A stretch of DNA of 64,000 bases from Mangifera indica (taxonomy: Eukaryota; Streptophyta; Magnoliopsida; Sapindales; Anacardiaceae), in contig NW_025401123.1 in NCBI RefSeq assembly GCF_011075055.1, positions 62,001 to 126,000 of the forward strand, read 5' to 3'. A model generated the notes under the pieces. The model was not told the DNA's origin. It worked only from the letters and a program-made list of their open reading frames with translations, and ran no database searches. Shown in pieces: positions 23,215 through 36,118 of the stretch (within the stretch, counting starts at the first letter, position 1; each line of letters starts with the position of its first letter). The position numbers were made by a program, and so were the translations under genes.

Positions 23215-23990
23215 TAGTTAAGTTTAAACGAATTATGTGTGGTTCTCATATTATGTCAAAGTATGTAATGGTCTGTAATCAGCTCTCTTTTCTGCCACAT
23301 TTAAGACTTGAAATGTTTGGTATTTGGATCTGTGTATCAGATTTTACAGCTGAACTAAATTAGAGCACAAATCTTTAACATATAACCTTCTTTTTTTTTA
23401 ATTTTTTTCTTTTTTAAAAGAGTAATTATGTATGTAATAGTATATGATTATGTAATTTTAAAATAAAAGTAAAGACATAATCATATATTATTATTATTTT
23501 ACATAATCACATATTATTATTGATAAAATTTATGTAAGTTAGTGTAGGAAAATTGCAAGAAAATACAAACATAGCAAGGGATATGGGTTGACCCGTGACT
23601 GGACCTGCAAAATTGTGAGTTGTGTCATACCTGTGGATCATGTAGAGTGTGCCGGGTTTTGAGACAAGACCGATGGATTGGTATGATACAGTTAGTGAGT
23701 CAGTTTGGCATGCTAAGTCCACCCATTGACAGAATTAGACAGAGCCTAACCCTAGGCAATGAGCTGGCAGGCCCATGTCTGAACATACAACATGGCGAAG
23801 GAAATTCGAATGATGTGTCAATTTCGAGTCTTTGACCCGTAGTTTTCATTTGAGCAACCAAGAAAGCCTACATCTAGCATCAAAGAAAGCAAAAAGGCCG
23901 GCCTAGACCTAGTTGCTGTATATAATTAATAAATGTTAATAATTGATTAATAAAATAAATTAAGAAATATTCAGAAATACATAACGTAGC
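23215..23990. other. 3' flank of the F-box gene and intergenic DNA
   Basis: 23215-23350 is probable 3' UTR (T-rich with TGTAA motifs). 23580-23870 is a G+C-richer unassigned stretch with no credible frame. Confidence 0.4.
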
Positions 23991-24002
23991 CCACGTACAG
24001 CC

Positions 24003-24046
24003 TATATAATGTAGGCACAAGTTCCGTTGCATGCACGATTCACGTG
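24003..24046 (+). promoter_or_regulatory. Orphan promoter-like segment
   Basis: TATATAAT (24003-24010) and a G-box CACGTG (24041-24046), followed by a C/T-rich leader-like stretch to 24220. No ORF of substance follows: the next ATG, at 24237, meets a stop after six codons. It may be a lost gene's promoter or chance. Confidence 0.25.
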
Positions 24047-24239
24047 ACATTGACAGCTTTGTCTGTCCATGTCCATTGACACCTCCTTTCTATTTCTACG
24101 TAATCTCTAACCCTGATACTCTCCTTCCCCTGCATTTCTGCCACGTTGCCATTCTGCCGTTGACATTTCTACCTCTTCGTGTTTCCGTTTCAAATTCAAT
24201 CCCAATTCTCTCGTACGTGCATATATATATAACATAATG

Positions 24240-26385
24240 GCTTTACTTATAATAATATAGAGTTAGAATGTGGCAATAATATGTTGTAAAGCATATACAT
24301 AATACAAGGAATTATAAAAGCTAACTTAACTTGCATAAAAAAGGTTTACAAGATAATGAGATTTGGTTTGGGTGACAAAATGTACAATTTGATTTCTAGA
24401 AAACTTAAAAACAAATAGAAAAAGGGATAGTTGGGTTGACATTGTGTCTTGCAGAATCAAATCTCAGCTGGCATTTTCTTTCTCACAATCAAGTCTCTCA
24501 AATGTTGTCGACAATGCATCCCTTGTTAGCTCTTAACCAAGAAAATTATCATTATATTATAACTTGAATTAAATATATAAGCAATCTGTCTCAAACAGCA
24601 GAGTCAAAACTATATATTTAATTTATTTACTGAAATCATGTGGCTAAACCCAAAGAAATTCATGCTCAAATCTTTCTTATCGATAGTATAAATTTAATCT
24701 TTCATTGTTACCAATTAAGGAAAGACAACTAAACATCACTCCACCCATATATGTTTTCATTTGAATTATTTATTCACATCAAAATAAAATTATTGTGAAA
24801 CACACATCTCCATGGTATCTATATAATCAATGACATAGGAAAAGTCATACATTTTATCTTAGCAAGCCTAGACTTTTTTCTTTCTCATTATCATTATGTT
24901 GCTTTAAATTACTAAGTTAGAGTACATATCATTTTTCAACAAGGTTTGGGCTAAAAACATTTTTACACCCTAGATAGCACATATACAATATTTTCACACT
25001 CAAAATCAAACTTTGTTAATAAAAAACATTGATAGTGTTAGAAAGTGAAATCATTATTTTATTTCTATTATTTCATTTTTCAAAATTATCATACAACTTC
25101 AAATTAACAAAATTTCAAAGTAAAGCTTTAAATATCCAAATTACATAAGAGTTATTTTCCTTTCCTATCACCCTCACACCCTTCTTTATCTCTTTCTAGT
25201 TTTAAGTGGATAATGATGGCAAGGAAAAGTAGTAATTGCACTACTATAAGTATAGATAGAAATGTCAACAATGTATAATTATATATTTGACCTACCATTT
25301 ATGAAAATGGTGGAGATGTTAATGAAATTTTTTCAATGCTTTTAGGAAATTTGAAAAAGACTTGGAGCATTTTGAAATTTTTAAAAATTTAATATGATCT
25401 TCGATAGTTTAAAAAATAATAATTACACTCTAAAGAACTTAATAAAACACAATAAATTGGATGAGTTAATTTTATATTACAAACTATTGGGGTCATAATA
25501 ATATTAGAGTCAAAAGATTTTAAAAATTGATTTGTGAGTATTTAAAACTTTTTAAAGGTCAAACTGTTATATTTAAAATATTTAGGTCTAATCTATAAAA
25601 AAGTTATTTTTTAATTTTTTTTTCAAAGTTAATAGATTGTAAAATTGCTATTTTGCTTTTATGCTATTAATATTTTAGAATAGGGTTTTGATTTCGGATG
25701 AAAGAGTGTTCTTTATGCTATTTAGTGATGGAAAAGTTTTTTAGGTCAATGCTTCGGTGTTAAATGTAATTCACTCTTTACATTATAATATTGAAACATT
25801 ATACATGTATTAGCTTATCTCTTCTTTTGTAACAAACTTGTGATGATGGATAGTTATGTTTATGGACATGTCCTAATAATGGGCACCAAAGATTTTTAAT
25901 TATTGGTGAGTAATTTTGGCTTTTAAAAACATCACTTATGTTAGAGAGAAAAAAAAAAAGCATTTTATTTTAGAGAGATTTGATAAGATCATTAGGATAT
26001 TCTGAAGCATTTACTATTATTTTTTTGAGCAATTATAACTGTTCATACTTTTCTTTACAAACCAATATCATAGAAATTTATATAAAAAAAATTTTCAATA
26101 ATAAAACTATATGCAACTATAATGAGTATATTTGAATATCAATAATAATATATCATTTTGTAATTAAATGATTTTGAATTAAAAATAATATAACAACAAT
26201 CACATAATGACATATTATCATTTATATATGAATTAATATTTATTATAAATACATATAACATTACTCTTAACTTAATATATGTTCAATAAATAAATATGAA
26301 TAATATGACTATGAAAGAGTGGAGTCACATCTTTTTATATATTTAGTTGTATATTTTTATAGAGAAATTCTTCGTTTAGATTTTG
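24240..26385. other. Intergenic, AT-rich
   Basis: Nothing gene-like on either strand and no clear repeat ends. Confidence 0.45.
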
Positions 26386-26389
26386 TCTA

Positions 26390-26757
26390 GACTTTATCGA
26401 ATTCAGATGTCGTCAGTCTAATATTAAACACCAGAGGGAAAGACAACACTGAGAGGGAGAGAGATCGACTATCGTTGGCTGGAAATTTGTCGATGAAATT
26501 GAAAACCCAAGGTAGGGGAAAAATCTCACTTTTCAAAACTTAATTTTGGGAAAAATTGGTAGTTTTTCAAATTAATGGGGTAAAATGATGTAAACTTTAA
26601 ATATTATTATTAAATGATGATTTTGCCGTTAACCCTAACTTAATTTTGAGGAAAAATTGTTAGTTTTCCAAATCATGGGTGAGTGTTTGGGTTTTTGAAA
26701 GTTGGAGGGTAGGAGCTATGATTTCACCATACCTTGGGTGGAATAAGTCTTTTGGCC
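26390..26757. mobile_element. Mutator-like foldback element, copy B (right part)
   Basis: Carries the family right terminus ending ATACCTTGGGTGG, then a short stretch and CTTTTGGCC at 26757, and the diagnostic inner words (acttaattttg, ttagttttccaaatcatggg, gttaaccctaactt). The left end is missing. The 9 bp after the end are atttgtaat; no matching copy was found upstream. Confidence 0.65.
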
Positions 26758-26884
26758 ATTTGTAATCACTAAGTTTTTCATGATAGTTTTAAAACGTTTT
26801 GATGCAATATCACTATGTTATAATTGTAAACATGAGTTTATATTAAAAAATATAATCAATTTACATGAATTATAAAAAATTAAA

Positions 26885-27240
26885 GGCCAAAGGACTATTT
26901 CCCACCCAAAGTATGCTGCTTTCCTAAATTTTTTCCCGTTAACTTTGAAAATCTCATTTACCCAACCATGAGTGGTTAAAATTAATTGAGTCCGTTAGTT
27001 ATATCATTTTCTCTCTTAAACTCTAAAAATTAACAATTTCCCCTCAACCGAAGTTTTCAAAAATAGCGTTTTCCCCTTAGGGTTTCCAAGTTTTCAAATT
27101 CGATTTTTCGACGACGTTTCTTTCTCTCCAATAACCTCCAAATGATGTTTCTTCCTCTCCAATGCGACATCATTTCGAAGGTTCTCCTAGACGTCATTGT
27201 TGACAAAGACAACTCATCTTCGTCGAGACGAAGACAAATT
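26885..27240. mobile_element. Mutator-like foldback element, copy C (left part)
   Basis: Begins GGCCAAAGGACTATTTCCCA and continues colinear with copy A through gttaactttgaaaatctcat, cccttagggtttcc and the cttcgtcgagacgaag hairpin of the loop. The right half is absent: at about 27241 the sequence becomes LTR-like. Confidence 0.7.
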
Positions 27241-29395
27241 GTTAGAGATGTACACCTATGCATAAGAAAGTATACGGTTATACATGGCATTGGAATTTTT
27301 TGTAATCACATTTGCGATGATAGCAAGACATGATCTTTGTTATTAAATTGCTTGTACAATAGGCATGGAGGTTGAATGACTGTGAGTAACATTATATGAC
27401 CAAAATAAAAAAGGGGTGTAATGGTATTGTTAAAGTCATTTTCACTTTCTGTATTTTCCAAAAATAAAGAGTTTAAGAGAGTTAAGTGGGAGACCAAAGA
27501 GTGTTAGAGAAGAGTCTAAAGTTGCCAGAGGATTACTGTAGCCATGTGAAGTTTTAGCTAATGTCAAACAACAAGTATGATGATCATTTGGTTTCATTTG
27601 GATAAGGATGTTATGACAGTTTCAAGTGTTTTGTGATTGATATTCATATTCTGTACAAATGACATGATGATTAGTATACAAAAACTGTTTTGTATTGATA
27701 CAAGTACATGGAAAACATGTTAGAAATATATAAATGTTAGATATAATTTGTGATAATCAGAGATTTGTGATCTTGATTATTATCTGATATTTGTAATATG
27801 GCAATCATGTGTTAGGGTTCCTAAAGACATAATTTGCATGTTTTAGGACACACAGATTGTACTATGTACGTTGCAAAACATTAGAAATTGTAAGGCCCAC
27901 AATGATGCACGATTATACACATAAAGGTGTATGGTTGTACATCCCTTATGTAGAGACGACTCGCTCGTACATAGGTGCACACTAATAAAGGATTAGGTAA
28001 TAAAGTCATGTACGATTGTGTATTATGAGGTGCACGTCTATATATGGCATAAAAGGATGGATAATAAAGTCGTGACTTTAAGGAATGTATGCCTATGCAT
28101 AACCTATTAGATGATGGATGTGTGTGCATGGTTGGTCATGCCTATATACAATAGCAAAATGACAATTATATGCATATGCTATGTGTTGGAATGAGGATAA
28201 GGATGGGGAAGCCTTATTATAGGAAAATTAAGGTGATTAGTAATTAAAAGGTGTTTGACTATATGAAGAATGACACAAGCCATGACCTAAGCGAATTCAA
28301 ATCAAATTCAAAAACGTTGATAAAAGTGTAAAGGAAATGATGTATATCAAATTAAACATGTGAAAATAATAAGGCTATAGTTAGAGACCTAGTAAATGCA
28401 TCATGTAATCGACACTAAGTGGTAATAATAGTCCATCATATTCAAGTGTGCAAGGTAAGGGACAACTACATTAGTTTATTCCTCATATGATCTGCAAGAT
28501 GTTTCACATATGTGCCCATGGTAAAAGCCATTAGAGGATGGTTTTTAATTAGTAGTCTTATAGTTATGTGTACGTGGAAAAGGAGGAACTAAGATCAAAT
28601 TCTTCGTGTGACTATAGTATTTATGCTTAGTCAGCCTAAAGCTCAATCGACATTGTGTTATGTGTACTAATAGTAGTAGACATCTACTATGTTGTTTAAT
28701 ATGTTTTCACAAGATATATGGAATGCCCAAGATCAAGAGTTTGGATCTTATCGATACAAGCTTAGAACTAGTTATTCAAGATGAGAGAGCCTATGGTGTT
28801 AGGGTATGAGTTTATGTTGTAGTATACTCAGATGGCATTTGGGATGTTGAAAAACATCCAAGTGTAAACCCTGATAAAAATTTAATAAAGTTTAGGCTAG
28901 GAATGCTTATTTGAGTTAGATAATTCTAAGATGTCCTGATAGGTCACCTACTTACTAAGTATTGTAACATTCACTCGTTCCTTTGTTAGTGGTTTTACAA
29001 GTAGATGTGATTAGTAGTTGGACATGCGAGGAGCTAATGGGTCAACCTAAGGAGTGCTTGCATGAGGGGCTTTAGTTTCCATGTTAGTTTTATGGTTATA
29101 TGTTATTGTACTAGACTTGAGACGTTTGTGTTATTTGCTATTGCACATTTCAATTTGTGGACTGAGACATTTTTCAGATGTATGCTCAAGATATTTTGTT
29201 ATAGTTATCGATGATGTTTTACAATATTGTTTAGACACCTTTTTATATGCATTTAAATTTTAATATATCAAGCTAATAATTAAATTTAGTTTTGTTGTAT
29301 GTTGTATGTTGTTGAGTAAAATTTCAAGTCAACATGTCTTTTTGAGTCCATATTCCCTATAAAGGTATGTATTTGAAACGTGGTGTTATACTATA
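27241..29395 (+). repeat. Gypsy LTR-like relic, plus orientation
   Basis: Contains caxgtgtatggttgtaca-type words (27240-28140), the block cacctacttactaag...acaagtagatgtg (28938-29010) shared in antisense with 13.3 and 41.6 kb, and ends aaggtatgtatttgaaacgtg then gtgttata near 29395. No pol remains are visible. The left boundary at 27241 (TGTTAGAG) is a guess. Confidence 0.4.
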
Positions 29396-30817
29396 TCAAG
29401 GTGAGGATGTGTATAGGAGAAAGTGTATATAACTAGCTTTAAGTGAAGTTATTTTTGCTAGTACAGGATGAAAAGTTTATTTGTTTTCCTTGTTGTATAA
29501 TATAAACATGTTGGCCACCCCACAAATAGACATTCCATCCCAAAATAGCGAGAAGACCCCCAAGATAATTTTATTATTGTAAATATTTTCTTTCAATTTT
29601 TTTAGAATAGGAATACATTTCCAAAATCATATTTGAATAAGAAACTTTGCGATATTGTTATTTGAATGTAATTTTTCCTCTCAAATCCAATAAATATAAA
29701 TGATCAATAAAAGAAAAAGATAGAGGATTAGATATATACACTTTAACCTACATATATCTTCTTCAAGATATATTTAATTACATCACATAGGGTTTTCAAT
29801 TATCAAGCTGAACTACTTTAGGAATTTTTTATTTCATTTGCTTTCTCATAACTTTATTTATATCACACACAATATATGGTAGATATTGTTGCCTTTTACA
29901 AATTTGTTGTTACCCTACCAATGAAAAGGGGAACTACTTCAGAAATTTTTCAGAAATTTTTTTTTTTTGTCAAAACATTAAAATTCAAAAACCATAATCA
30001 ATAGATAAATATTAAAATAATTTATATTAAGAAATAATTAATAATTAAAAAGAATTGAAATCGAAATCGAAAAGGAAATGTTGGTAGTGGCCAAAATTAA
30101 ACGATAATTCTTAAGATTATTTTGTGGTCGTCCTAAACCATTTGATGAGCTGCTATACTATTATTTGACTATATCATAGCTCACATATGTCTCATAATAT
30201 ACCGAAAAGTAGGCTCTATTATTCCCAACATAAGGTAATTTTACAATAATTAAAAAAAAAAAAAAAAAGTAATTTGGCGGAAGCAAAGAAATCCCACGTA
30301 ACAGAAAATAAAAAAGCCATGTGGGCAAATGTGATAGGGTGGGGACAGATATTTGGTAGCATTATGTTTGGTAAGACAGAAGTGGGGACACTGCTTTTAA
30401 CTTAGCTGTTAAACCTGCCCGGTTGGCAGGTGTTCACATCGACACTCCCATGTGTTGTCTTAACAATTTCCTTCTTCTCACCTACTCCCCTTTTCATTGG
30501 TTCGTGTTCTTCACCTCCTCAACAGAGAGCGTCATTATCTAATGTAACCTCGGCATATGCAAACAAAACCCTTTTCTAAATTATTATTATCCAATGATTT
30601 TTTTTTTTAAATCTTTTTTGAAAAATTAATAAAGGAAAAGAGTTGAGACTCAATCTCAACCGTTGGTTGTGTCTTCCCATATGATATGATATGATTATTC
30701 ATCATCTCCATTCCATTGTAGTAATAAAAAATACTTAACAGTAGTAAAAATCTACTTAATTCAGGTCAGGGAGATTTATTTATTTATTTGCCTTTGTGAC
30801 AGCATGAATGAACCTAC
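29396..30817. other. Intergenic
   Basis: No gene or defined repeat recognised. Confidence 0.4.
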
Positions 30818-31055
30818 TGTGATACCCTTAGCCGAATCACACATCGATAAAGTACAAAAGAGATGTTGGGTCTATCTATGTATCCCACATTGGTTAGTGG
30901 TGAGAGAATTTAACTGGTTAAATACCCTGTAAACTCCTTAACTGTTAAAACGTGTTTTGAGTTGTAAAGCTCAAAAGTAAACCCATAATGAACTGTGTGT
31001 CTAAAATGGATAATATCTTGACAGTAGATCGGGTTATTGCACCAAGGATATTACA
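30818..31055 (+). mobile_element. Solo LTR (238 bp)
   Basis: Starts TGTGATACCC and ends GGATATTACA, with a perfect 5-bp duplication cctac on both sides (30813-30817 and 31056-31060). It includes a cccacattggttag word and aagctcaaaagtaaaccca, then cxaaaxtggataatatc, shared in decayed form with the TRIM at 3.8-4.2 kb, so it is a related small family. It lies about 720 bp beyond the PID stop codon. Orientation follows the TRIM comparison. Confidence 0.82.
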
Positions 31056-31554
31056 CCTACTCCACTGGGATTTAATTTTAAGTAAATATTAAAATTATTT
31101 TTAATAGAAATTAGTTAAAGAAATGATTAAGATGTTAAATGTTGTATTGCATGAAGCATGCAAAATGATATTGAAAGTTGGAAATAAAAATTATATTGTT
31201 GGGGTGGGGAGGTGGTATAATGCGGGAGACAAATCCTCTTTACGCAATTGCAAATTCCATCATAACTTTTGGAAAAAAGTCGAATTACATATACATCAAA
31301 TGATTAACATTAAATAATCAATTTCATTATATTCTCTTCCGTCTTAATAAATCATCATTATTTTTCTTGATTATTACTTTTCTTCTTTTTAATCTAATCT
31401 CACCCAACAAAAGTATACTTGTCGGGGAATGTTCCATTTTAAATAAATACGTTATTAATTTTTTTTTAAATTTATTTTTTAAAAGCTGAATAAAAATATA
31501 ACTCAGTCATTATCACTAATCCATCACTATATATACACACGTGATTTGTAAACA

Positions 31555-31590
<36 letters not shown>

Positions 31591-31775
31591 TTTTGGCACA
31601 TGATATTTATCTCTAACTAAAATTTTAAATTTCATTGTTTAATGACAATATTTACGTAATTGGTTATATAATTCTCAAAAGCATCCAAGTTAAAAAAAAA
31701 AAAAAAACATGTACACATTCATCACCAGCCAGCCAGTTACAAAATCTGGCAAAGGTTGATTCTTCTTTGTCCAAC
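31056..31775. other. 3' flank of PID
   Basis: No gene. The last 100-150 bp are probably 3' UTR of the minus-strand kinase. Confidence 0.4.
31556..31590 (+). repeat. (AAT)n microsatellite
   Basis: About 11 uninterrupted AAT/ATA units 185 bp beyond the PID stop codon. Confidence 0.9.
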
Positions 31776-33593
31776 TCAAAAGTAATCGAAATCCGTTGCT
31801 TGTATTTTAATCTTTTCCTCGGGAAACGGCGTCGTTTTCCGTCTTCTAAGACCCGGAATATCAGGTGGCGTTAGCGACCGTACAAGAGCAAAGTTAAGGC
31901 CTTTGAAAAACGGGTGCGTTTTGACGTCGGCAGCTCCACGTTTCGATCCCAGTCGATGATTAGGGTGCTTGTTCAACAATCCGGAAATCAAGTCCCGCGC
32001 GTGCAGCTCAAATGTCGAAGAAGGCACGTGGGTTGGGAACGTTAATGGTTTCTTCACTATGTTGCGCAGTGTAGTTTCATTTGATGGAGCAGCAAATGGT
32101 GTACGGCCATAAATCATCTCGTAGATAAAAATGCCGAACGCCCACCAGTCAACAGCGTTACCATGGGACCCACCAGAAGCAACCTCAGGTGAAACATATT
32201 CGTGGGTTCCGACGAAAGAGCATGACCGGGCGGTGACCGGTTCGGCAACGAAGAGCCGATTAGGGTTTAATGTTGGGATCTTTCTAGACCGTAATAGCCG
32301 GTTAAAAAAACAGGAGAAGCGCTTAAGGGTATTACTGAAGTGTTGACGTGCGTAGGTTTGAGATTGTGGAGAAGCCGGATCAGGACAATAGGATGGAAAT
32401 TCAACGGCTGGAATGGCATCTGAGCATAAAGACAGATCAAAATCTGAGAGCATGATATGACCGTCCGATCTAACTAAAACATTTTCAGGTTTCAGGTCTC
32501 TGTAGATTATTCCGAGCATGTGAAGGTACTCAAGAGCCACCAAAACTTCCGCAGCATAAAACCTGAAAATAAAATTTTAATTTAATTAATATTAATTTTC
32601 TTATCAATGAAATCTCATCTCAGGGAAAATCTTTTGATTTCTTCCATGAGGCAGATTCTATCGAATAAGCAAACTAAAACAGGAAGGCTGTATTGACCTA
32701 ATAATGGAAATTTGCGGCGAAGTAAGTTGATTACGAGAGAGAAATCTGAAAACTGGGAACGACCCAATTAATGAATGAAATGATGTATAATATTATTTTC
32801 ATTGAAGAAGACGACATTGCAGTGCCAAAGCAGACAAGATAAGAACAATTCATACTGATACAGTGCTTTGTTACACAAGAAAACAAAACACGCAGAATCA
32901 AGAAATTTCCAGAGAGTTTTAAAAATAAGAGTAAATACAAAAGAAAATTAAACTTGAAAAAGTTTCAGCTTTATTTATTTCTGATAGGAAGAAGATAAAT
33001 TTCCACAGCGATTAACTTAACAAAATAATGAAGTACCTTGCAGAAGTCAAAGAGAATCTTTTGAGAGGTTGTTTATGTCTAAGAGAATGCAAGTCGCCAC
33101 CGGAACAAAACTCCATGACAATACAAGAGAAATGAGAGGCTTCAAATTCAGCGTAAAGACTAGGCAAAAATGGATGGTCTAACATTTTCAAGATCTTCTT
33201 CTCCATTTCAGCTCTCTCAACTTTTTTCTTCATAGCCAATGCCCCTTTATTCACCACCTTCATCGCATACAAACACTGCTCATCATCTCCACTGTCAATA
33301 ATCTCAGAGTGGTTGAGTCGGCAGAGATAGACTGTTCCGATATCTCCTGTTCCGATGCGGCGGAGCAGAGCGAAATCTCGGAAAGTGAGGCCGGCTTTTC
33401 GGGCAGAAGTCGCTGAACGGATTGCTGAGTAGGCGAAGTCAGAAGAACGGTGAGGCTTGAGAGTTATGTTATCTGGGGAAGATTTAGAAGTTGGGAGTTC
33501 GAAGGAGAGACGACTAAAACTGCTACAACTTTCACTGCTCATCGAGCTTGAATTTGTTGTTGTTGTATCAAGCTCTGATGAGTCTGTTACCAT
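31776..33593 (-). CDS. PID: PINOID-type AGC VIII protein kinase (exons 33593-33037 and 32562-31776)
   Basis: The spliced product is 447 residues; the donor is AAG/GTACTT, the acceptor TTTCAG/G, phase 2, with a 474-bp intron. Arabidopsis PINOID (about 438 aa) shares the N-terminal ESCSSFSRLSF (21-31) and LKPHRSSDFAY (45-55), the kinase start LTFRDF (69-74) and the C-terminal FDYF hydrophobic motif (444-447). Catalytic parts: glycine loop GTGDIG (81-86), Lys112, Glu129, YRDLKPEN (206-213) and DFD (226-228) in place of DFG, as in all AGC VIII kinases. The class-specific insertion of about 70 residues follows, with basic RLLRSRK (274-280). APE is SPE here (310-312). The enzyme phosphorylates PIN auxin efflux carriers at the plasma membrane and controls their polarity in organ initiation; PDK1 binds the FxxF tail. 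The frame is intact and the start is the first Met before the conserved N-terminus. Confidence 0.96.
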
Positions 33594-34029
33594 TTTACTT
33601 CTCTCTTTAAAAGAGAGAGATCAAAGGTCAAAAAGTGAAGAAAAACAACAACAGCAACACGAATAAGATTGAGAAAAGGAATTTAAGTTGAACTTTGTTC
33701 TAGAACGTAGGGTCTAATGGAAATGAAAATGGGTAAACGCATAAAAGAGTTTGAAGTCAAAAAAGATGTGCAAATGAAAACAAAAGTGAAGGTTAAGACT
33801 TGAGAGTCGGCATTACAAGAGATAGAAGAGAGAAAGGATGGTTTGAATGTACATTTTGAAAGAAGCAGTGTGTACCTGAAAATTAGGGTTTTCCTGATTA
33901 AAAACCAGTCCGTACGCTAAGCCAGTAATGGAGAGAGAGCGCATGTTTTGTTTTCTCAATATATCTCTGGTTTCTTTTTCTGAGAGAAAGAAAGACGAAA
34001 CACACTGTAAATGAGATGGTGGTTGAGGG

Positions 34030-34039
34030 TATTTATGCT
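34030..34039 (-). promoter_or_regulatory. Probable TATA box of PID
   Basis: On the minus strand GCATAAATAC lies about 440 bp upstream of the ATG, followed by the C/T-rich, agag-rich leader typical of plant 5' UTRs. Confidence 0.5.
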
Positions 34040-34412
34040 TCGTTTCGTTCTAACAAGATAATAAAAGCAAGGTTAAAATAGTCTTTTCACTTCGAGTCGA
34101 ATTCTACCGAAGAAATGGGTTCATTTTTTTTTTTTATTATTAATAAAATATTATTACAGTATCTTTCCAATCAGATATTTAATTTATATATCCAAATTCG
34201 TGCAAGTTTTCTCCCTGCTCAAATAAGACATTGATATTGGGGTTAGAACGGGAATAAGACGTAGGATTCGGATGGGGTAAAGAAAATATTAAATTAAATA
34301 AGGGTAAAAGTGTCATTTGAGAAAATTGGATTAAAGCAATGCAGACGTTGGGTATAGCATGGGCATATCGATCAATTGTTCCTGGATAGATTAAGTTGAG
34401 TAGCTTTTATGA

Positions 34413-34454
34413 TGACGTAAGTTGGTGGCACGTGCGGGGAGATGTCATCACGTG
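34413..34454 (-). promoter_or_regulatory. Clustered TGACGT and two G-boxes upstream of PID
   Basis: Within 42 bp are TGACGT (34413) and two perfect palindromic CACGTG boxes (34429-34434 and 34449-34454); TGTCTG, an auxin-response-like core, overlaps the second. They lie about 400 bp upstream of the putative TATA box. bZIP and bHLH factors bind such sites; regulation of PID through them is inference. Confidence 0.45.
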
Positions 34455-35971
34455 TCTGAGATGCAATCTTTTGAAAAAAAAAATGCATTGGAACACTACA
34501 CACCAGGCGCGTGTGGTTTTACTGTTGTCTACAGGATTTGATGGAGCATTTTTCTGTCTGTAAAATTGTCTATAATTCCCGTGATCTTGTGAATTGTGAT
34601 GTTAAAGTAAAATAGCTTTTCACTTAATTATTATTATTATTATTATTACATGTTTAGAACTTAGGAGCCTTTAAATCCCAGAAGGGTTACTTGGGATTAT
34701 GAGTTGAATTTGATTGGATTCAAATTCAAATTCAAATTTAAATTTAAATTTAAATTATTTTTTAATCAATTTTAAATTTCAACCCATTATTTTAGAATTT
34801 GAGAATAGTGGGAAGTCCAGTTACAGATCGGAAAATTCAACCATAAACTTATGAATAATATAAATAGCATGATTGCAATACAGACAAACCATTTTAATTT
34901 ATTAGGACACTATAATTTTGTTGAAGAATCAAACATCTATTTATGACAAATTTTGACAAAAATTTTTAATTATCATCTCAATTTTACTTTTTTTTTTTAT
35001 ACCCAATAACCTATCCGTATTTGTTAGATAAATAAACTCAAGATATAATAATTAAACTCGTAATTATTATACTAGATAAGTCAAGATTTTATAAGTATGA
35101 TAGAGACTCAAATTTAAATCTTCATTTGAAAAATTCTGATGCTTTATTAATTTTACGAATATTTAGTGTCCAGTTTTACCCTTGTTAGATTAGATTAAAT
35201 ACACTGAATGCAAAAATTGTTAAAAAATAATTCTTTTATTATTTTAATAATTTAAAGATGTGTTTAGTGTAATAGAAGAGTAATCTTGGAAATTTTGTAT
35301 TTAATAGTGAAAGCAACATTAGAAAGAAAAGTAGACAGAAACTAAAATTCCACATGGAACAGAGAAAGCATGACATGTCAGCAAGGCTGGAAACAGCGAG
35401 TGGGTTGCAACTCATGGGAACATGTGTCCCTCGTGTGTCCCTCGTAATTTTGGATTTTTTTCATTTTCAACCTTTATAACTAATAAATTTAAGGGTTAAG
35501 GGCCCCTGATAGCTTTGAATGAAGTTGGTGTTGCAAAAAAGTTCAGCAAAAAGTTAAGCAAGTGGCAGAGTTCTGCAGTTGAGCCATTTGAATTTTCTTC
35601 CTTAAACAAATAAATAATATAATTATATTCTTTCATAAAATATATTTTGTCTTGTTTTATGACTTTATAAGTTTGTTATTATCACCCACATAAATTGATA
35701 TAAATATAATCTTGATAAAAAAATAAATATTTTTTTTTAATCCAAGCTATTGGTTGATTGGATGAAAACCCAAATAGTTTTTTATTAGTTAAAAACCCTA
35801 ATAATATTTTACGTATTATTTAATTTTTGCATTTAGCAAAAAAAAGAAAGAAATAATTTGAATATTGAAAATTTGAAACAGAGCCTATTTTTTGAGAGAT
35901 TTCTATAAATGAGTTGTTTATATCACCTCACACAAAAGATAAAAAGATTTGGAAGATATATATTATAAATT
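34455..35971. other. Intergenic upstream of PID, with simple repeats
   Basis: (ATT)n at about 34626-34647 and an (ATTCAA)n-(ATTTAA)n run at about 34719-34757. Otherwise AT-rich without genes. Confidence 0.5.
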
Positions 35972-36118
35972 GGCCTAATGACTTATTCCCACATAAGATA
36001 TAGTATAATTTAGAAGTAAAAATGACTATTATTTTAAGGGTAGATTTTAGGTTTTTGAAAGTTAGGGAGTATCAGTTTGAATTACACTATACTTTGGGTG
36101 GAAAATAGTAATTTAGCC
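35972..36118. mobile_element. Miniature Mutator-like element, copy D
   Basis: 147 bp from GGCCTAATGACTTATTCCCA to the matching end ...GGGTGGAAAATAGTAATTTAGCC, flanked by a perfect 9-bp repeat ttataaatt (35963-35971 and 36119-36127). The termini and the aggtttttgaaagtt word place it in the family of copies A-C, but most of the interior is gone. Confidence 0.83.
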
